A stretch of 64,000 bases of DNA from UBA1361 sp041656375 (lineage in GTDB: Bacteria > Bacillota_I > Bacilli_A > RFN20 > CAG-826), in the NCBI GenBank assembly GCA_964410505.1, contig CAYPGR010000002.1, positions 123,346 to 187,345 of the forward strand. The letters run 5' to 3'. This document shows, one piece after another, positions 16,973-25,431 of the stretch. Every line of letters starts with the position of its first letter. Within the stretch, counting starts at the first letter, position 1. The position numbers and the translations under genes were made by a program. Under the pieces are notes generated by a model. The model was not told where the DNA came from. It made no database searches and saw only the letters and a list, made by a program, of their open reading frames with translations.

Positions 16973-18181
16973 TTAATCTTCTAAAAGTTCTTTAATGGGG
17001 GTTCCAATCAAAGCGGGGGTTGGCAAGAGGTTAAAGTTTGCTAACACGGTCGCTCCTATATCCCCAAAGGAACTACGTTCATCAAGTTTGCGGCCGTTTT
17101 TGAAGGCTTTACTAATGGCTAACATGGGGACTTTTTCTCGGGTGTGGTCGGTACCATGCCACGTTGGATCATTGCCGTGGTCAGCGGTCACTAACACTAA
17201 GTCATCTTCAGTCACGACTTCGAGCAGTTCGCCAAGCCGTTTATCAAAGCGTTCGATGGCCATCGCATAGCCGAGTGGATCACGACGGTGACCGTATTCA
17301 CTATCAAACTCGACTAAGTTAACAAAGATAAGGCCGTTAAATTCATTCGCTTTGGCTTGGGCAATGGTTTTATCCATCCCATCTTCATTGCTAACCGTCT
17401 TTTGCGTGCGAGAAATGCCGTAATTATTGAAGATATCCGAGATTTTACCAATCGCACTGACGGTAATCCCGTTTGAATCTAAGATGTTTAAGACGGTTGG
17501 TTCACTTGGAGAAAGGGCATAATCATGCCGATTGGAGGTTCGTTTAAAGCTATTTTTGTCTTTACCAGTAAAAGGACGAGCAATAATACGGCCCAGTAAA
17601 TATTCTGGACGCATGCAAATTTCACGGGCAATTTCGCAACAGCGATAAAGTTCTTCTAGGCCGGTCACTTCTTCATGGGCGGCAATTTGAAGCACGCTAT
17701 CGGCGGAGGTATAGACGATAAGGCTATTATCGCGCATTTGTTCTTCACCGAGTTCTTTTAATATTTCGGTGCCGCTTGCAGAATAGTTGCCGATAATTTT
17801 ATAACCGGTTTTCTCACTTAATTCATCAATAAGTGCTTGCGGGAAACCTGTATCGGTAAAGGTTTTGAATGGTTTCTTGGTATGAATCCCGGCCATTTCC
17901 CAGTGTCCAGTCATGGTATCCTTCCCATTACTTGCTTCTAATAGTTTAAATACATAAGATTGCGGGTGATTGGTGACGGGTTTAACCCCACGAATCGCAC
18001 TAAGGCTTCCCAATCCATATTTTTCCATGACTGGGATATTTAATCCCTCTGGTTTACTTTCAGCGGCGTGACGAAGCGTATGGCTTCCTTCATCACCAAA
18101 TAATTGTGCGTCAGGCATTGAACCAATACCCACGGAATCCATCACAATTAAAAAGACACGTTTAAATTTCTTGATTTCCAT
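16973..18181 (-). CDS. deoB: Phosphopentomutase
   Basis: Interconverts (deoxy)ribose-1-phosphate and (deoxy)ribose-5-phosphate in nucleoside salvage. 402 aa, normal for the alkaline-phosphatase-superfamily DeoB. N-terminal metal and nucleophile motif: VMDSVGIGSMPDA. Then DTMTGHWEMAG, TSADSVLQIAAHEE, GHRRDPLGYA, and TADHGNDPTWHGTDHTREKVPM at the C-terminus with the metal-binding Asp and His. AAAGGA lies about 7 nt before ATG, and a TATAAT box about 20 nt further up. Confidence 0.96.
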   Translation of the reverse strand: MEIKKFKRVFLIVMDSVGIGSMPDAQLFGDEGSHTLRHAAESKPEGLNIPVMEKYGLGSLSAIRGVKPVTNHPQSYVFKLLEASNGKDTMTGHWEMAGIHTKKPFKTFTDTGFPQALIDELSEKTGYKIIGNYSASGTEILKELGEEQMRDNSLIVYTSADSVLQIAAHEEVTGLEELYRCCEIAREICMRPEYLLGRIIARPFTGKDKNSFKRTSNRHDYALSPSEPTVLNILDSNGITVSAIGKISDIFNNYGISRTQKTVSNEDGMDKTIAQAKANEFNGLIFVNLVEFDSEYGHRRDPLGYAMAIERFDKRLGELLEVVTEDDLVLVTADHGNDPTWHGTDHTREKVPMLAISKAFKNGRKLDERSSFGDIGATVLANFNLLPTPALIGTPIKELLED

Positions 18182-18251
18182 AAATTGTCCTTTCTTTATG
18201 CAAAGTAATTATAGCAAAAAACCATCCCTTAATTCATCAAATATGACGAGA

Positions 18252-19130
18252 TTAACCCTTTTTCATAATGCGATCATATGCACTAATAATGCGTTTTGTT
18301 GAAACGTGCGTATATATTTCTGTCGTGGCAATATTTGTGTGCCCAAGCATGGCTTGAACGGCCCGCAATTCAGCGCCATTTTCGAGTAAATGAGTGGCGA
18401 AAGCATGACGTAAGCTATGTGGCGAAATGTTTTGCGTAATCCCCGCTGCCACGGCGTAAGCTTTAATCATCTTAAAGAAATATTGACGCGTAAGCGGATT
18501 CCCGTCACGATTCAGAAATATGACCCGCGATTCTTTTGTTTCATGATGAAAACGAACTTGATTCATATAAAAGGCTAAAGATTCAAGGGCAAAGTCCCCA
18601 ATTGGAATTAAACGGTCTTTATTTCCTTTCCCACGTATTTTAACGATGCCACGTGTAAAATTGACTTCCTCACGCTTTAAAGCGAGGAGTTCACTAACGC
18701 GAAGACCTGACGCATACATGACTTCAAGCATCGCTTTATCACGAATGCCGCGATGATTAGTTAAATCGGGGGTATCCAAAAGGTGCTCCACTTCATCGGT
18801 TGTCAAGTATTGCGGCAAGGCTTTTGTGATTTTCGGACGGTTAAAACGTTTTAATTCATGTTTATACGCGCCCTCATCTTTTAAAAAAAGCAAATAATTA
18901 TAAATACTAGATAGACGACGGACGATGGTCGCACTGCTTAATCCCTTTTGATTCTCAAGGTTAATGAAATCACTGACATGCATGGGGGCAATGTCGTGGG
19001 TATCACTAAATTGAAAGGTTTCATGAAAAAGATGAATATCGTCAAGATAGGCATTAACGGTTGTATTCGTCAGTCCTTTTTCAATGACTAGGTAATTGGT
19101 ATAATGGCGAACTGCTTCATCGATATGCAT
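18252..19130 (-). CDS. xerD: Tyrosine recombinase XerD
   Basis: Site-specific recombinase that resolves chromosome dimers at dif. 292 aa. N-terminal SAM-like DNA-binding domain (about 1-90). The catalytic domain has the Arg in ASGLRVSELLAL, Lys in RGKGNKDRLIP, HxLRH in SPHSLRHAFATHL, the second His in LGHTNIATTEIYTH and its nucleophilic Tyr. Starts 2 nt after dinB with AAGGA upstream, so it is probably co-transcribed with dinB. Its target dif-like site is 2.1 kb away. XerD is favoured over XerC by overall form, but the two are hard to separate by eye. Confidence 0.9.
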   Translation of the reverse strand: MHIDEAVRHYTNYLVIEKGLTNTTVNAYLDDIHLFHETFQFSDTHDIAPMHVSDFINLENQKGLSSATIVRRLSSIYNYLLFLKDEGAYKHELKRFNRPKITKALPQYLTTDEVEHLLDTPDLTNHRGIRDKAMLEVMYASGLRVSELLALKREEVNFTRGIVKIRGKGNKDRLIPIGDFALESLAFYMNQVRFHHETKESRVIFLNRDGNPLTRQYFFKMIKAYAVAAGITQNISPHSLRHAFATHLLENGAELRAVQAMLGHTNIATTEIYTHVSTKRIISAYDRIMKKG

Positions 19131-19131
19131 C

Positions 19132-20298
19132 TTAATCCTTCTTCACATCACTTAACTTCTTGAAAGTTGGCTTATCATATTCATCATTGAGTAGGTCCAT
19201 AATGACTTCGGTTCGACTTTTGGTCGTAAAATCATCAAATAATGATAATTGTTCACGTAAACTGCCTTCATCGGTTAAGTTTTGTAGGGTCACCCCTAAG
19301 AGGCGTATAGGTTCATCTTTATAGTTGCGATCGAATAATTTCATGGCTTCATAAAAGATCGTCAGGGCATTATTCGTTGGTTTCGCGAGGGTGACGCTCC
19401 GATTGACAGTTTCAAAGTCGTAATAACGAATCACAATTTGGACTGTGAGGCCGACTTTGTTTTCTCTTTCGGCGCGGCGACTAACAGAAGCGGCTAATTC
19501 TTTAAAAAGACCAGTAATTTCGTCATAATCGTCGGTATCAAAAAGGAAAGTCTGTGAGTTACCAATACTTTTAGGGTCTTCCTCTTCAACTAAAACGGTA
19601 TCACTACCACGCCCATTAGCCCATTCATGAAGCGTAAAATAGCTTTTTCCTAATAAACTGATAATATTTGGATCTTTGGTAAGGGCTAAATCACCAATCG
19701 TCTTAAGGCCAAGTGCTTTAAGACGTGGGGCGGTTGCTTTTCCAACCCCGTACATCTCATCAATTGGTAATGGCCACAGTGTTTTGGCTAGTTCACGTCT
19801 TCGAAAAACGGTAATTCCCATTGGTTTTTTGTAATTACTCGCCATCTTAGCGAGAAATTTGGTTGGGGCAATGCCGATTGAACAACCTAAACCAAGTTCT
19901 TTCATTAAAGTTTGCTGCAACTTATAAACAAAATCAACGGGATTGGTATGTGCACCGAGAACCTCAGTTGCATCAACATAGCATTCGTCGATGCTTGCGA
20001 CTTCGACAAGCGGGGTGACGTGTTCTTTTATATAATTGAAAAATAGAGAGGAATAGTGATGATATAGTTTAAAATCGGGTTCGATAATGATGAGTTCAGG
20101 ACATAGTTTAACCGCTTTGTAGGTTGGCATGGCGCTATGAATGCCGAGTTTCCGGGCTTCATAACTCGCGGTACTTACAATCCCACGTCGGCCACCGCCA
20201 CCAACAATCATCGGTTTGCCTTTTAAAGACGGATCACGAATAACCTCGCACGCAGCAAAGAAGGCATTTAAATCAATATGTAATATTATTCTGCTCAT
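19132..20298 (-). CDS. dinB: DNA polymerase IV (DinB, Y family)
   Basis: Error-prone translesion polymerase. 388 aa from ATG at 20298. Motifs: HIDLNAFFAACEV (first catalytic Asp), SYEARKLGIHSAMP, and SIDECYVDAT with the Asp-Glu pair. A helix-hairpin-helix follows at GVGKATAPRLKALG. The little-finger domain covers the C-terminal third. No Shine-Dalgarno is next to the start; a perfect TATAAT sits at -12 to -7 from ATG, implying a leaderless mRNA. A longer frame to 20316 would begin at a TTG inside that promoter and is disfavoured. Confidence 0.94.
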   Translation of the reverse strand: MSRIILHIDLNAFFAACEVIRDPSLKGKPMIVGGGGRRGIVSTASYEARKLGIHSAMPTYKAVKLCPELIIIEPDFKLYHHYSSLFFNYIKEHVTPLVEVASIDECYVDATEVLGAHTNPVDFVYKLQQTLMKELGLGCSIGIAPTKFLAKMASNYKKPMGITVFRRRELAKTLWPLPIDEMYGVGKATAPRLKALGLKTIGDLALTKDPNIISLLGKSYFTLHEWANGRGSDTVLVEEEDPKSIGNSQTFLFDTDDYDEITGLFKELAASVSRRAERENKVGLTVQIVIRYYDFETVNRSVTLAKPTNNALTIFYEAMKLFDRNYKDEPIRLLGVTLQNLTDEGSLREQLSLFDDFTTKSRTEVIMDLLNDEYDKPTFKKLSDVKKD

Positions 20299-20310
20299 AG
20301 AATCATTATA
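20299..20310 (-). promoter_or_regulatory. -10 box placed for leaderless transcription of dinB
   Basis: TATAAT, then GATTCT, then ATG of dinB. With normal spacing the transcript would start at the A of ATG. No convincing -35 box is seen. Confidence 0.6.
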
Positions 20311-20319
20311 CCTCAAGGG

Positions 20320-20335
20320 TTTAGTTTACATAATA
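20320..20335 (-). repeat. 16-nt partial copy of the dif right arm
   Basis: On the minus strand TATTATGTAAACTAAA, identical to the XerD arm and flank of the dif site (16147-16162 on plus). The XerC half is absent. It lies immediately upstream of the dinB promoter. Confidence 0.55.
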
Positions 20336-20399
20336 AGAAAACCTATTACATGACCCTACTTTTAAATACAAAGGAATAAGTAAGCTTGATTCATTACAA

Positions 20400-20460
20400 T
20401 TGTTAAAACTTAAAAACTACTAAAATAGAACTAAATAAAAACTAATAACTTGCTAACGGG
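20400..20460 (-). repeat. 3'-flank motif after xseB
   Basis: Reading from the xseB stop: AAGTTATTAGTTTTTATTTAG, then TTTAGTAGTTTTTAAGTTT. The last 19 nt are identical to the tract after rel. No hairpin is evident. Confidence 0.45.
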
Positions 20461-20649
20461 TTATTTTGACTGTAATTCTTCGATTTTTACTTTCGCATTG
20501 TTTAGTTCGGTGGCAAGTTCTTTACTTAAGCGATTGCCTTCTTCAAAAAGAGCTAAACTTGCATCAAGACTTAATTTCCCGCTTTCAAGTTCACTCACAA
20601 TCACACTGAGGCGACTTAACTTCTCTTCAAATGATAATACTTTATTCAT
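20461..20649 (-). CDS. xseB: Exodeoxyribonuclease VII small subunit
   Basis: 62 aa, typical size. SFEEKLSRLSVIVSELESGKLSLDASLALFEEG is the family pattern of two packed helices. It overlaps the 3' end of xseA by 8 nt. Exonuclease VII needs several small subunits per large subunit. Confidence 0.93.
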   Translation of the reverse strand: MNKVLSFEEKLSRLSVIVSELESGKLSLDASLALFEEGNRLSKELATELNNAKVKIEELQSK

Positions 20650-21901
20650 ATTCTTCTCCTTCGAGGACTTCCGCTTTTACGCTGCCATCACTAAATTGAA
20701 TTTTAATGATATCTTTTGTTTTTAATTCTTTTGCGTTTTTAATGACTGCCTGATCTCTCGTAATGAAGGCATACCCACGTTCCAGGACATTTTTCGGATT
20801 TAGGGTCAGTAATTTGGCGCTTAAGTAGGTGATATCTTCCCCTTGTCGGTTCAAGCGATTGATCGTGACGTGTTGAAGTCTTTCACTTTGACTCCGGACT
20901 AATAACTCACTTTGATTGATGATTTTAGCGCTATAGGCTCCTAATTTGGTTCGCAATGATAAGAGACTTGTTTCAATGGTTTTAATAATCTCATTAAAAT
21001 TGATTAAAACAGGGCGCTTGGTTAAATTAACGAGCGAAGTGTGTAAAAGGTCATATTTGCTTAAAATCGCGTTTTGAAGCCTTATTTCGACATTTGCGAG
21101 ATCTTGGCGAAGTTCATTTTGATCGGGGACACTTAGTTCAGCGGCGGCCGTCGGCGTGCTCGCTCTTAAGTCAGCGATATAATCGACGAGGGTGGTATCA
21201 ATTTCATGGCCAATCGCACTAATAAGCGGCACCTTACGTTCACTTAGGGCGAGGACGAGCGCTTCATCATTAAAAGCCCACAAATCATCACTACTGCCAC
21301 CGCCCCGCGCCATAATCATCACATCAATGTTTGTTTCATTGAGCGTTTTAAAAGCTTTAATGAGTGAAAGCGGCGCACTATCACCTTGGAAGGTCGCATT
21401 TATAATCTTTAAAGTTGCTAACGGATAACGACGATTGATATTGGTGATGATATCACTTTGGGCCGCGCTATCTTTGGGGGTAATAATGCCAATTGTTTTT
21501 GGGAACCGCGGAATTTTACGTTTTTTATCGGCACTAAAGATCCCGGTCTTTTCGAGTTTTACTTTAAGGGCTTGGAGGGCCATCAATTTCGCACCGAGGC
21601 CATAATAACTGACATCATGACAAATAATTTGATAGGTCCCGCTTTTTTCGTAAACACTGATGCGGCCACTGGCGACAACTTCATCACCCTCTTTAAGGGT
21701 GCTTGGAAACGCCTTAATATTAAAAGACACAGCACTTAGTCGGGCTGTGTCGCCCTCTTTAAGGGTGAAATAGATGGCCGTGGCGTAACGTTTGAGGTTG
21801 ATGATTTCGCCCCGAACTTCAACATAACTTAAATAAGGATCGTCTTGAATCAAGTTTTTAACGTAGTTATTAAGTTTACTAATCGTTAAAATTTCACGCA
21901 T
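20642..21901 (-). CDS. xseA: Exodeoxyribonuclease VII large subunit
   Basis: 419 aa, slightly shorter than usual. N-terminal OB fold (about 1-100, with VEVRGEIINLKR and GRISVYEKSGTYQ). The catalytic core has KKRKIPRFPKTIGIITPKD, MARGGGSSDDLWAFNDEAL and ISAIGHEIDTTLVDYIADLRASTPTAAAE. A coiled-coil segment follows. Single-strand DNA degradation in repair. Overlaps nusB upstream and xseB downstream by 8 nt each. Confidence 0.95.
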   Translation of the reverse strand: MREILTISKLNNYVKNLIQDDPYLSYVEVRGEIINLKRYATAIYFTLKEGDTARLSAVSFNIKAFPSTLKEGDEVVASGRISVYEKSGTYQIICHDVSYYGLGAKLMALQALKVKLEKTGIFSADKKRKIPRFPKTIGIITPKDSAAQSDIITNINRRYPLATLKIINATFQGDSAPLSLIKAFKTLNETNIDVMIMARGGGSSDDLWAFNDEALVLALSERKVPLISAIGHEIDTTLVDYIADLRASTPTAAAELSVPDQNELRQDLANVEIRLQNAILSKYDLLHTSLVNLTKRPVLINFNEIIKTIETSLLSLRTKLGAYSAKIINQSELLVRSQSERLQHVTINRLNRQGEDITYLSAKLLTLNPKNVLERGYAFITRDQAVIKNAKELKTKDIIKIQFSDGSVKAEVLEGEEYE

Positions 21902-22304
21902 GCTTTAAGACCCCGTCCAGTACGGCATTAATAAATTTATAGTCTTCATCGGGGGTATAAAGTTTTGAGAGCTTGACCGCGACGTTAATGACGACGGCTT
22001 TACTGACATTGCCAATATAGAAATAATGAGCGTAACTATAAATTAAGATCGCTTGGGTCACTAAGTTCAGGCGGGAGAATTTCCAATCTCTTAAATACGG
22101 CGCAAGCGCGAGAATAATATCATCATAGTGCTTCAGTGAATTGAGGAGTGTTTCTTTTAAAAAGATGGGGAGTTCACTGTAAGGATATTCGCTAATATTA
22201 GCGATCATGTCACTAAATTCGAAGGTTTGGCCATTTTTAATATTAATGAGCATTGCGTATAAGGCTTGTACGGCAATCTCATGACTTTGGTTACGCGTAA
22301 TCAT
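21894..22304 (-). CDS. nusB: Transcription antitermination factor NusB
   Basis: 136 aa, all-helical NusB fold; rRNA antitermination with NusE. Seen: the start SHEIAVQALYAMLI and the C-terminal pattern AVVINVAVKLSKLYTPDEDYKFINAVLDGVL, the family's conserved end. It ends in TGA overlapping the xseA start (ATGCGTGA), which shows that TGA is a stop codon here. Overlaps the upstream membrane gene by 14 nt. Confidence 0.92.
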   Translation of the reverse strand: MITRNQSHEIAVQALYAMLINIKNGQTFEFSDMIANISEYPYSELPIFLKETLLNSLKHYDDIILALAPYLRDWKFSRLNLVTQAILIYSYAHYFYIGNVSKAVVINVAVKLSKLYTPDEDYKFINAVLDGVLKHA

Positions 22305-22770
22305 AACTTTTCCGCCTTTCGGGATTGATAAGTAAGTATAACAAAATCATCATGAAAAGCATGGCAAACATCACTAAATGGATAAAGTTTGTGATCATCA
22401 CGCCTTGTGTTGATTCAAAGTAAAGTGGGCTTAAGGATAAAAAGGCATCGGCGATATAAAGGAGAACCCCGATCACCAAGGCAAAAACATAGCCTTTCCG
22501 AGCTGCGACGTAAAGTCCGTACATCAAGCCACTACTAAGGACGGTCGTCATTCCTAAGAGGAAAATCCGCCAGCCGATATTTAAAATCGTGTTTTCGATA
22601 TAGCGTGATGCAATGGCAATCGCGTTATACCCAAAGTGGTAATAGGTAAAGTGACCACTAATCCCAATAAAGTTCCCAATTAAATTGACTAGTAAGGGAA
22701 TAAACAAAAAAAGCGTTAGATAACGATAAATATTGTGCTTAATATGTCGTACTTTCGCTTGTTTTTTCAT
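22291..22770 (-). CDS. Four-helix membrane protein, unknown
   Basis: 159 aa, not recognised. A basic N-terminus (MKKQAKVRHIKHN) precedes about four hydrophobic segments near residues 14-36, 60-82, 88-108 and 122-148, with a charged C-terminal tail. It sits between yqhY and nusB and overlaps nusB, so it is part of that operon. The position is normally empty in Bacillus (yqhY-nusB). No enzymatic motif is visible. Confidence 0.75.
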   Translation of the reverse strand: MKKQAKVRHIKHNIYRYLTLFLFIPLLVNLIGNFIGISGHFTYYHFGYNAIAIASRYIENTILNIGWRIFLLGMTTVLSSGLMYGLYVAARKGYVFALVIGVLLYIADAFLSLSPLYFESTQGVMITNFIHLVMFAMLFMMILLYLLINPERRKSYDYA

Positions 22771-22775
22771 TAAAA

Positions 22776-23105
22776 TTAACCGATATCAATGACTTCAATA
22801 TTAATATTAAAAGGTATGAGCTCTGTCATTTGGCTCAAGGAGTTAGCGACGTTTTCTTGGACTTCGCGGGCGACTTCTTTGACATTGGTGTTCGCATTGA
22901 CTTTCAGTGAAATTTTAACGGTCACCATGCCATTACGGATCGTGCATTGAACGGGCTTATATAACGAATAACGATTTTTGCGACGAGACACAGTTGCGCC
23001 GGCCACTTCATTCGTGGCAATTTCTGCAATTTGATCAAAAACTTGATGAGAAATCCCCATCGTTCCTTGTTTATTGTAATTTTGAATGTATACATATTCT
23101 GCCAT
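22776..23105 (-). CDS. Asp23/Gls24 family protein (YqhY-like)
   Basis: 109 aa. Asp23/Gls24 pattern: ISHQVFDQIAEIATNEVAGATV at the start, then strands TVKISLKVNANTNVKEVAREVQENV and a C-terminal INIEVIDIG. Family members are linked to envelope stress or lipid metabolism, but the molecular role is unsettled. First gene of the nusB-xseA-xseB operon, in the position of Bacillus yqhY. GAGGT lies five bases before ATG. Confidence 0.88.
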   Translation of the reverse strand: MAEYVYIQNYNKQGTMGISHQVFDQIAEIATNEVAGATVSRRKNRYSLYKPVQCTIRNGMVTVKISLKVNANTNVKEVAREVQENVANSLSQMTELIPFNINIEVIDIG

Positions 23106-23121
23106 AAATTACCTCGTCCCT

Positions 23122-23150
23122 ATTATAGCGAAAAGTGACGCTTTAATCAA
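23122..23150 (-). promoter_or_regulatory. Promoter of the yqhY-nusB-xseAB operon
   Basis: On the minus strand TTGATT and TATAAT separated by 17 bp, 16 nt before the start codon of the Asp23-family gene. Confidence 0.8.
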
Positions 23151-23201
23151 TCTTAGATGTTGCCTTTCTTTAATTATTTATCAAGGGGAGAAGGGATAAA
23201 A

Positions 23202-23227
23202 AAAGATGGATATCACCATCCATCTTT
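23202..23227 (-). terminator. Terminator of tkt
   Basis: AAGATGGAT and ATCCATCTT hairpin followed on the minus strand by a T-run, just after the tkt stop. Confidence 0.9.
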
Positions 23228-23247
23228 CTTATTTTACAAGCGTTCGC

Positions 23248-25428
23248 TTATTTCTTTGTCTTTTTGACAGGTTTTTCGTCAGTACCTTTAACTTCAGCCG
23301 CGACTTCTTCGACTTTAAGGTTTAAAGCGGTCGCTACTTTGTCTTCGCCAGGCACTTCCTCATTGAGGGCGGTGATAACAGGCGGTAAAGGACTTACTTC
23401 TGCTCCCGAATAAACAGGATCATTCGCTTTAGCACTTTTAGGATCAAGCACTTTTTCCACTAACCGGGCGAGCGTTTCTTGGTTGTAGTTGAGATGCGCT
23501 AAGATATCTTTTTGTGGCGCACTATAACCAAAACGGTCTAAACACATGGTGTGATCAGCCCATTCATGCCAACCTTGGCTCGATAAGATCTCAACCGCGA
23601 TCCGGTGGGTTTTTGGTAAGGATAAGACTTCGTCACGGTAGGAAGCTTCTTGCCGTCTAAAAACATCAATAGATGGCATTGAGACCACGCGGACGTTAAA
23701 GCCTTTCATCGCTAAGGTGTTTTGGGCTTTGACGGCCATGTTGACTTCACTTCCGGTCGCAATCACAATAAAATCAAGCTTTTTCTTTTTGTTTTCACTG
23801 CTCACGACATAACCGCCCTTGCGAATACCCTCTTCTTGACTGCCAGCAAGGATTGGTAATTTTTGCCGACTTAAGGCTAAGACGTTTGGCCGTTCTTTGC
23901 TTTCAAGGGCAACTTTCCAAGCCACAAAGGTTTCGCGGGCATCTGCGGGCCGCCAGACATCAACATTTGGGGTAGCACGAAGCATCGCGAGTTGTTCGAT
24001 TGGTTGGTGGGTTGGTCCGTCTTCGCCGAGATGGACCGAGTCATGACTAAATAAATAGATATTTGGTAAATGACTTAAGGCTGCAAGCCGAATCGAGTTT
24101 TTCAAATAATCACTAAAGATTAAGAAAGTACCAACATAAGGACGGATTCCGCCATGAAGGAGCATCCCATTACTCATTGCGCCCATCGCAAATTCACGAA
24201 TGCCAAAGTTAATATTACGACCCTTACGGTTTTTAGCTGTAAAGTTGGTTTCGCCATTAATCGTCGTCATCACGCTACTGGCGACGTCAGCACTTCCACC
24301 CATTAAGTGTGGGAGGTGACGATTAAAGGCGGCTAAGGTATTCCCGCTCGTTGTGCGGGTGGCTTCGCTTAGTTCGGCATCGAAGTTTAAGTTAACTTTC
24401 GATAAGATGCCGGCGGTATCATCACTTAAAGCAATTTTAAGATCTTCGCCTTCAACACTGGCATCCGCTTCAAGATGGGTGTAAGCTTTTTGCCATAATT
24501 CATGGGCTTTCGCACCATTTTTGGCGATATTATTGCGAATTCCTTCGTAAACTGGGAGCGGAATTTCAAATGGGGCATTTGGATAAAGGTAGGTGCCTTT
24601 AGCAAAGGTGCCATCGAGTTCTCCAAGGGGGGCGCCATGGACCTTGTGGGTACCTTGTTGACGGCTACCTTGACCAATAATCGTCTTCATAATGATTAAG
24701 GTTGGCTTATCACTTCTTTTCGCTTTTCGAATGGCTTTATCGATTTGCTTTAAGTTATTGCCGTTAGCGACTTTTAAAACGTTCCATTCACTGGCTTTAA
24801 AGCGGAGGGCAACATTTTCACTAAAGGAATCACTAAGTGGCCCATCAAGCGTGACTTCGTTCGCATCATAAAACACGATGAGTTTATTTAATTTTTGGTG
24901 GCCCGCAAAAGAGATGGCTTCTTGGCTAATCCCTTCTTGTAAACAGCCATCACCGACCAGCGCATACGTATAATGGCTTAAAAGATGAGCGTATTTATTG
25001 TGGCGGGCAACGAGGGAGGCTTCCGCTAAAGCCATCCCCACGGCATTAGCGAGTCCTTGACCTAAAGGTCCAGTGGTCGCGTCGACCCCAGCCGTCATTT
25101 TATATTCTGGGTGTCCTGGGGTAATACTATTTAATTGCCGAAAGGCTTTAAGATCATCAATATTGACGGCATAACCGGCTAAGTGAAGAATGGTGTAAAG
25201 GAGCGCACTCGCATGACCAGCACTTAACACAAAGCGGTCGCGGGCAATCCAGTTTGGATTACGGGGATCGATTTTCAAATGATTCTTATAAAGATTATAA
25301 ACAAGCGGCGCACTGCCAATCGCCATCCCAGGGTGGCCCGAGTTCGCCATATTCGTGACGTCAATGACGGTCGCACGAATCGCGGCAATGCTTAAGGCAT
25401 CGACATTATTACGTTTACTAAACAACAT
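23248..25428 (-). CDS. tkt: Transketolase
   Basis: Thiamine-diphosphate enzyme of the non-oxidative pentose phosphate pathway. 726 aa. Seen: the N-terminal pattern NSGHPGMAIG, the TPP-binding segment GDGCLQEGISQEA and VHGAPLG. The pyrimidine-domain motif is FGIREFAMGA, followed by FSHDSVHLGEDGPTHQP, and SSQGWHEWADH in the C-terminal domain. It carries an unusual Lys/Glu-rich tail of about 60 residues (ending KPVKKTKK). It begins 3 nt after aspS, so it appears to belong to the T-box-controlled hisS-aspS unit. Confidence 0.95.
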   Translation of the reverse strand: MLFSKRNNVDALSIAAIRATVIDVTNMANSGHPGMAIGSAPLVYNLYKNHLKIDPRNPNWIARDRFVLSAGHASALLYTILHLAGYAVNIDDLKAFRQLNSITPGHPEYKMTAGVDATTGPLGQGLANAVGMALAEASLVARHNKYAHLLSHYTYALVGDGCLQEGISQEAISFAGHQKLNKLIVFYDANEVTLDGPLSDSFSENVALRFKASEWNVLKVANGNNLKQIDKAIRKAKRSDKPTLIIMKTIIGQGSRQQGTHKVHGAPLGELDGTFAKGTYLYPNAPFEIPLPVYEGIRNNIAKNGAKAHELWQKAYTHLEADASVEGEDLKIALSDDTAGILSKVNLNFDAELSEATRTTSGNTLAAFNRHLPHLMGGSADVASSVMTTINGETNFTAKNRKGRNINFGIREFAMGAMSNGMLLHGGIRPYVGTFLIFSDYLKNSIRLAALSHLPNIYLFSHDSVHLGEDGPTHQPIEQLAMLRATPNVDVWRPADARETFVAWKVALESKERPNVLALSRQKLPILAGSQEEGIRKGGYVVSSENKKKKLDFIVIATGSEVNMAVKAQNTLAMKGFNVRVVSMPSIDVFRRQEASYRDEVLSLPKTHRIAVEILSSQGWHEWADHTMCLDRFGYSAPQKDILAHLNYNQETLARLVEKVLDPKSAKANDPVYSGAEVSPLPPVITALNEEVPGEDKVATALNLKVEEVAAEVKGTDEKPVKKTKK

Positions 25429-25431
25429 ATT

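Noticed and set aside
21894..21901. Possible use of TGA as Trp (Mycoplasma code)
   Set aside because: TGA acts as the nusB stop and as the stop of the small ORF before ruvA, all Trp codons seen are TGG, and no gene is interrupted by TGA.
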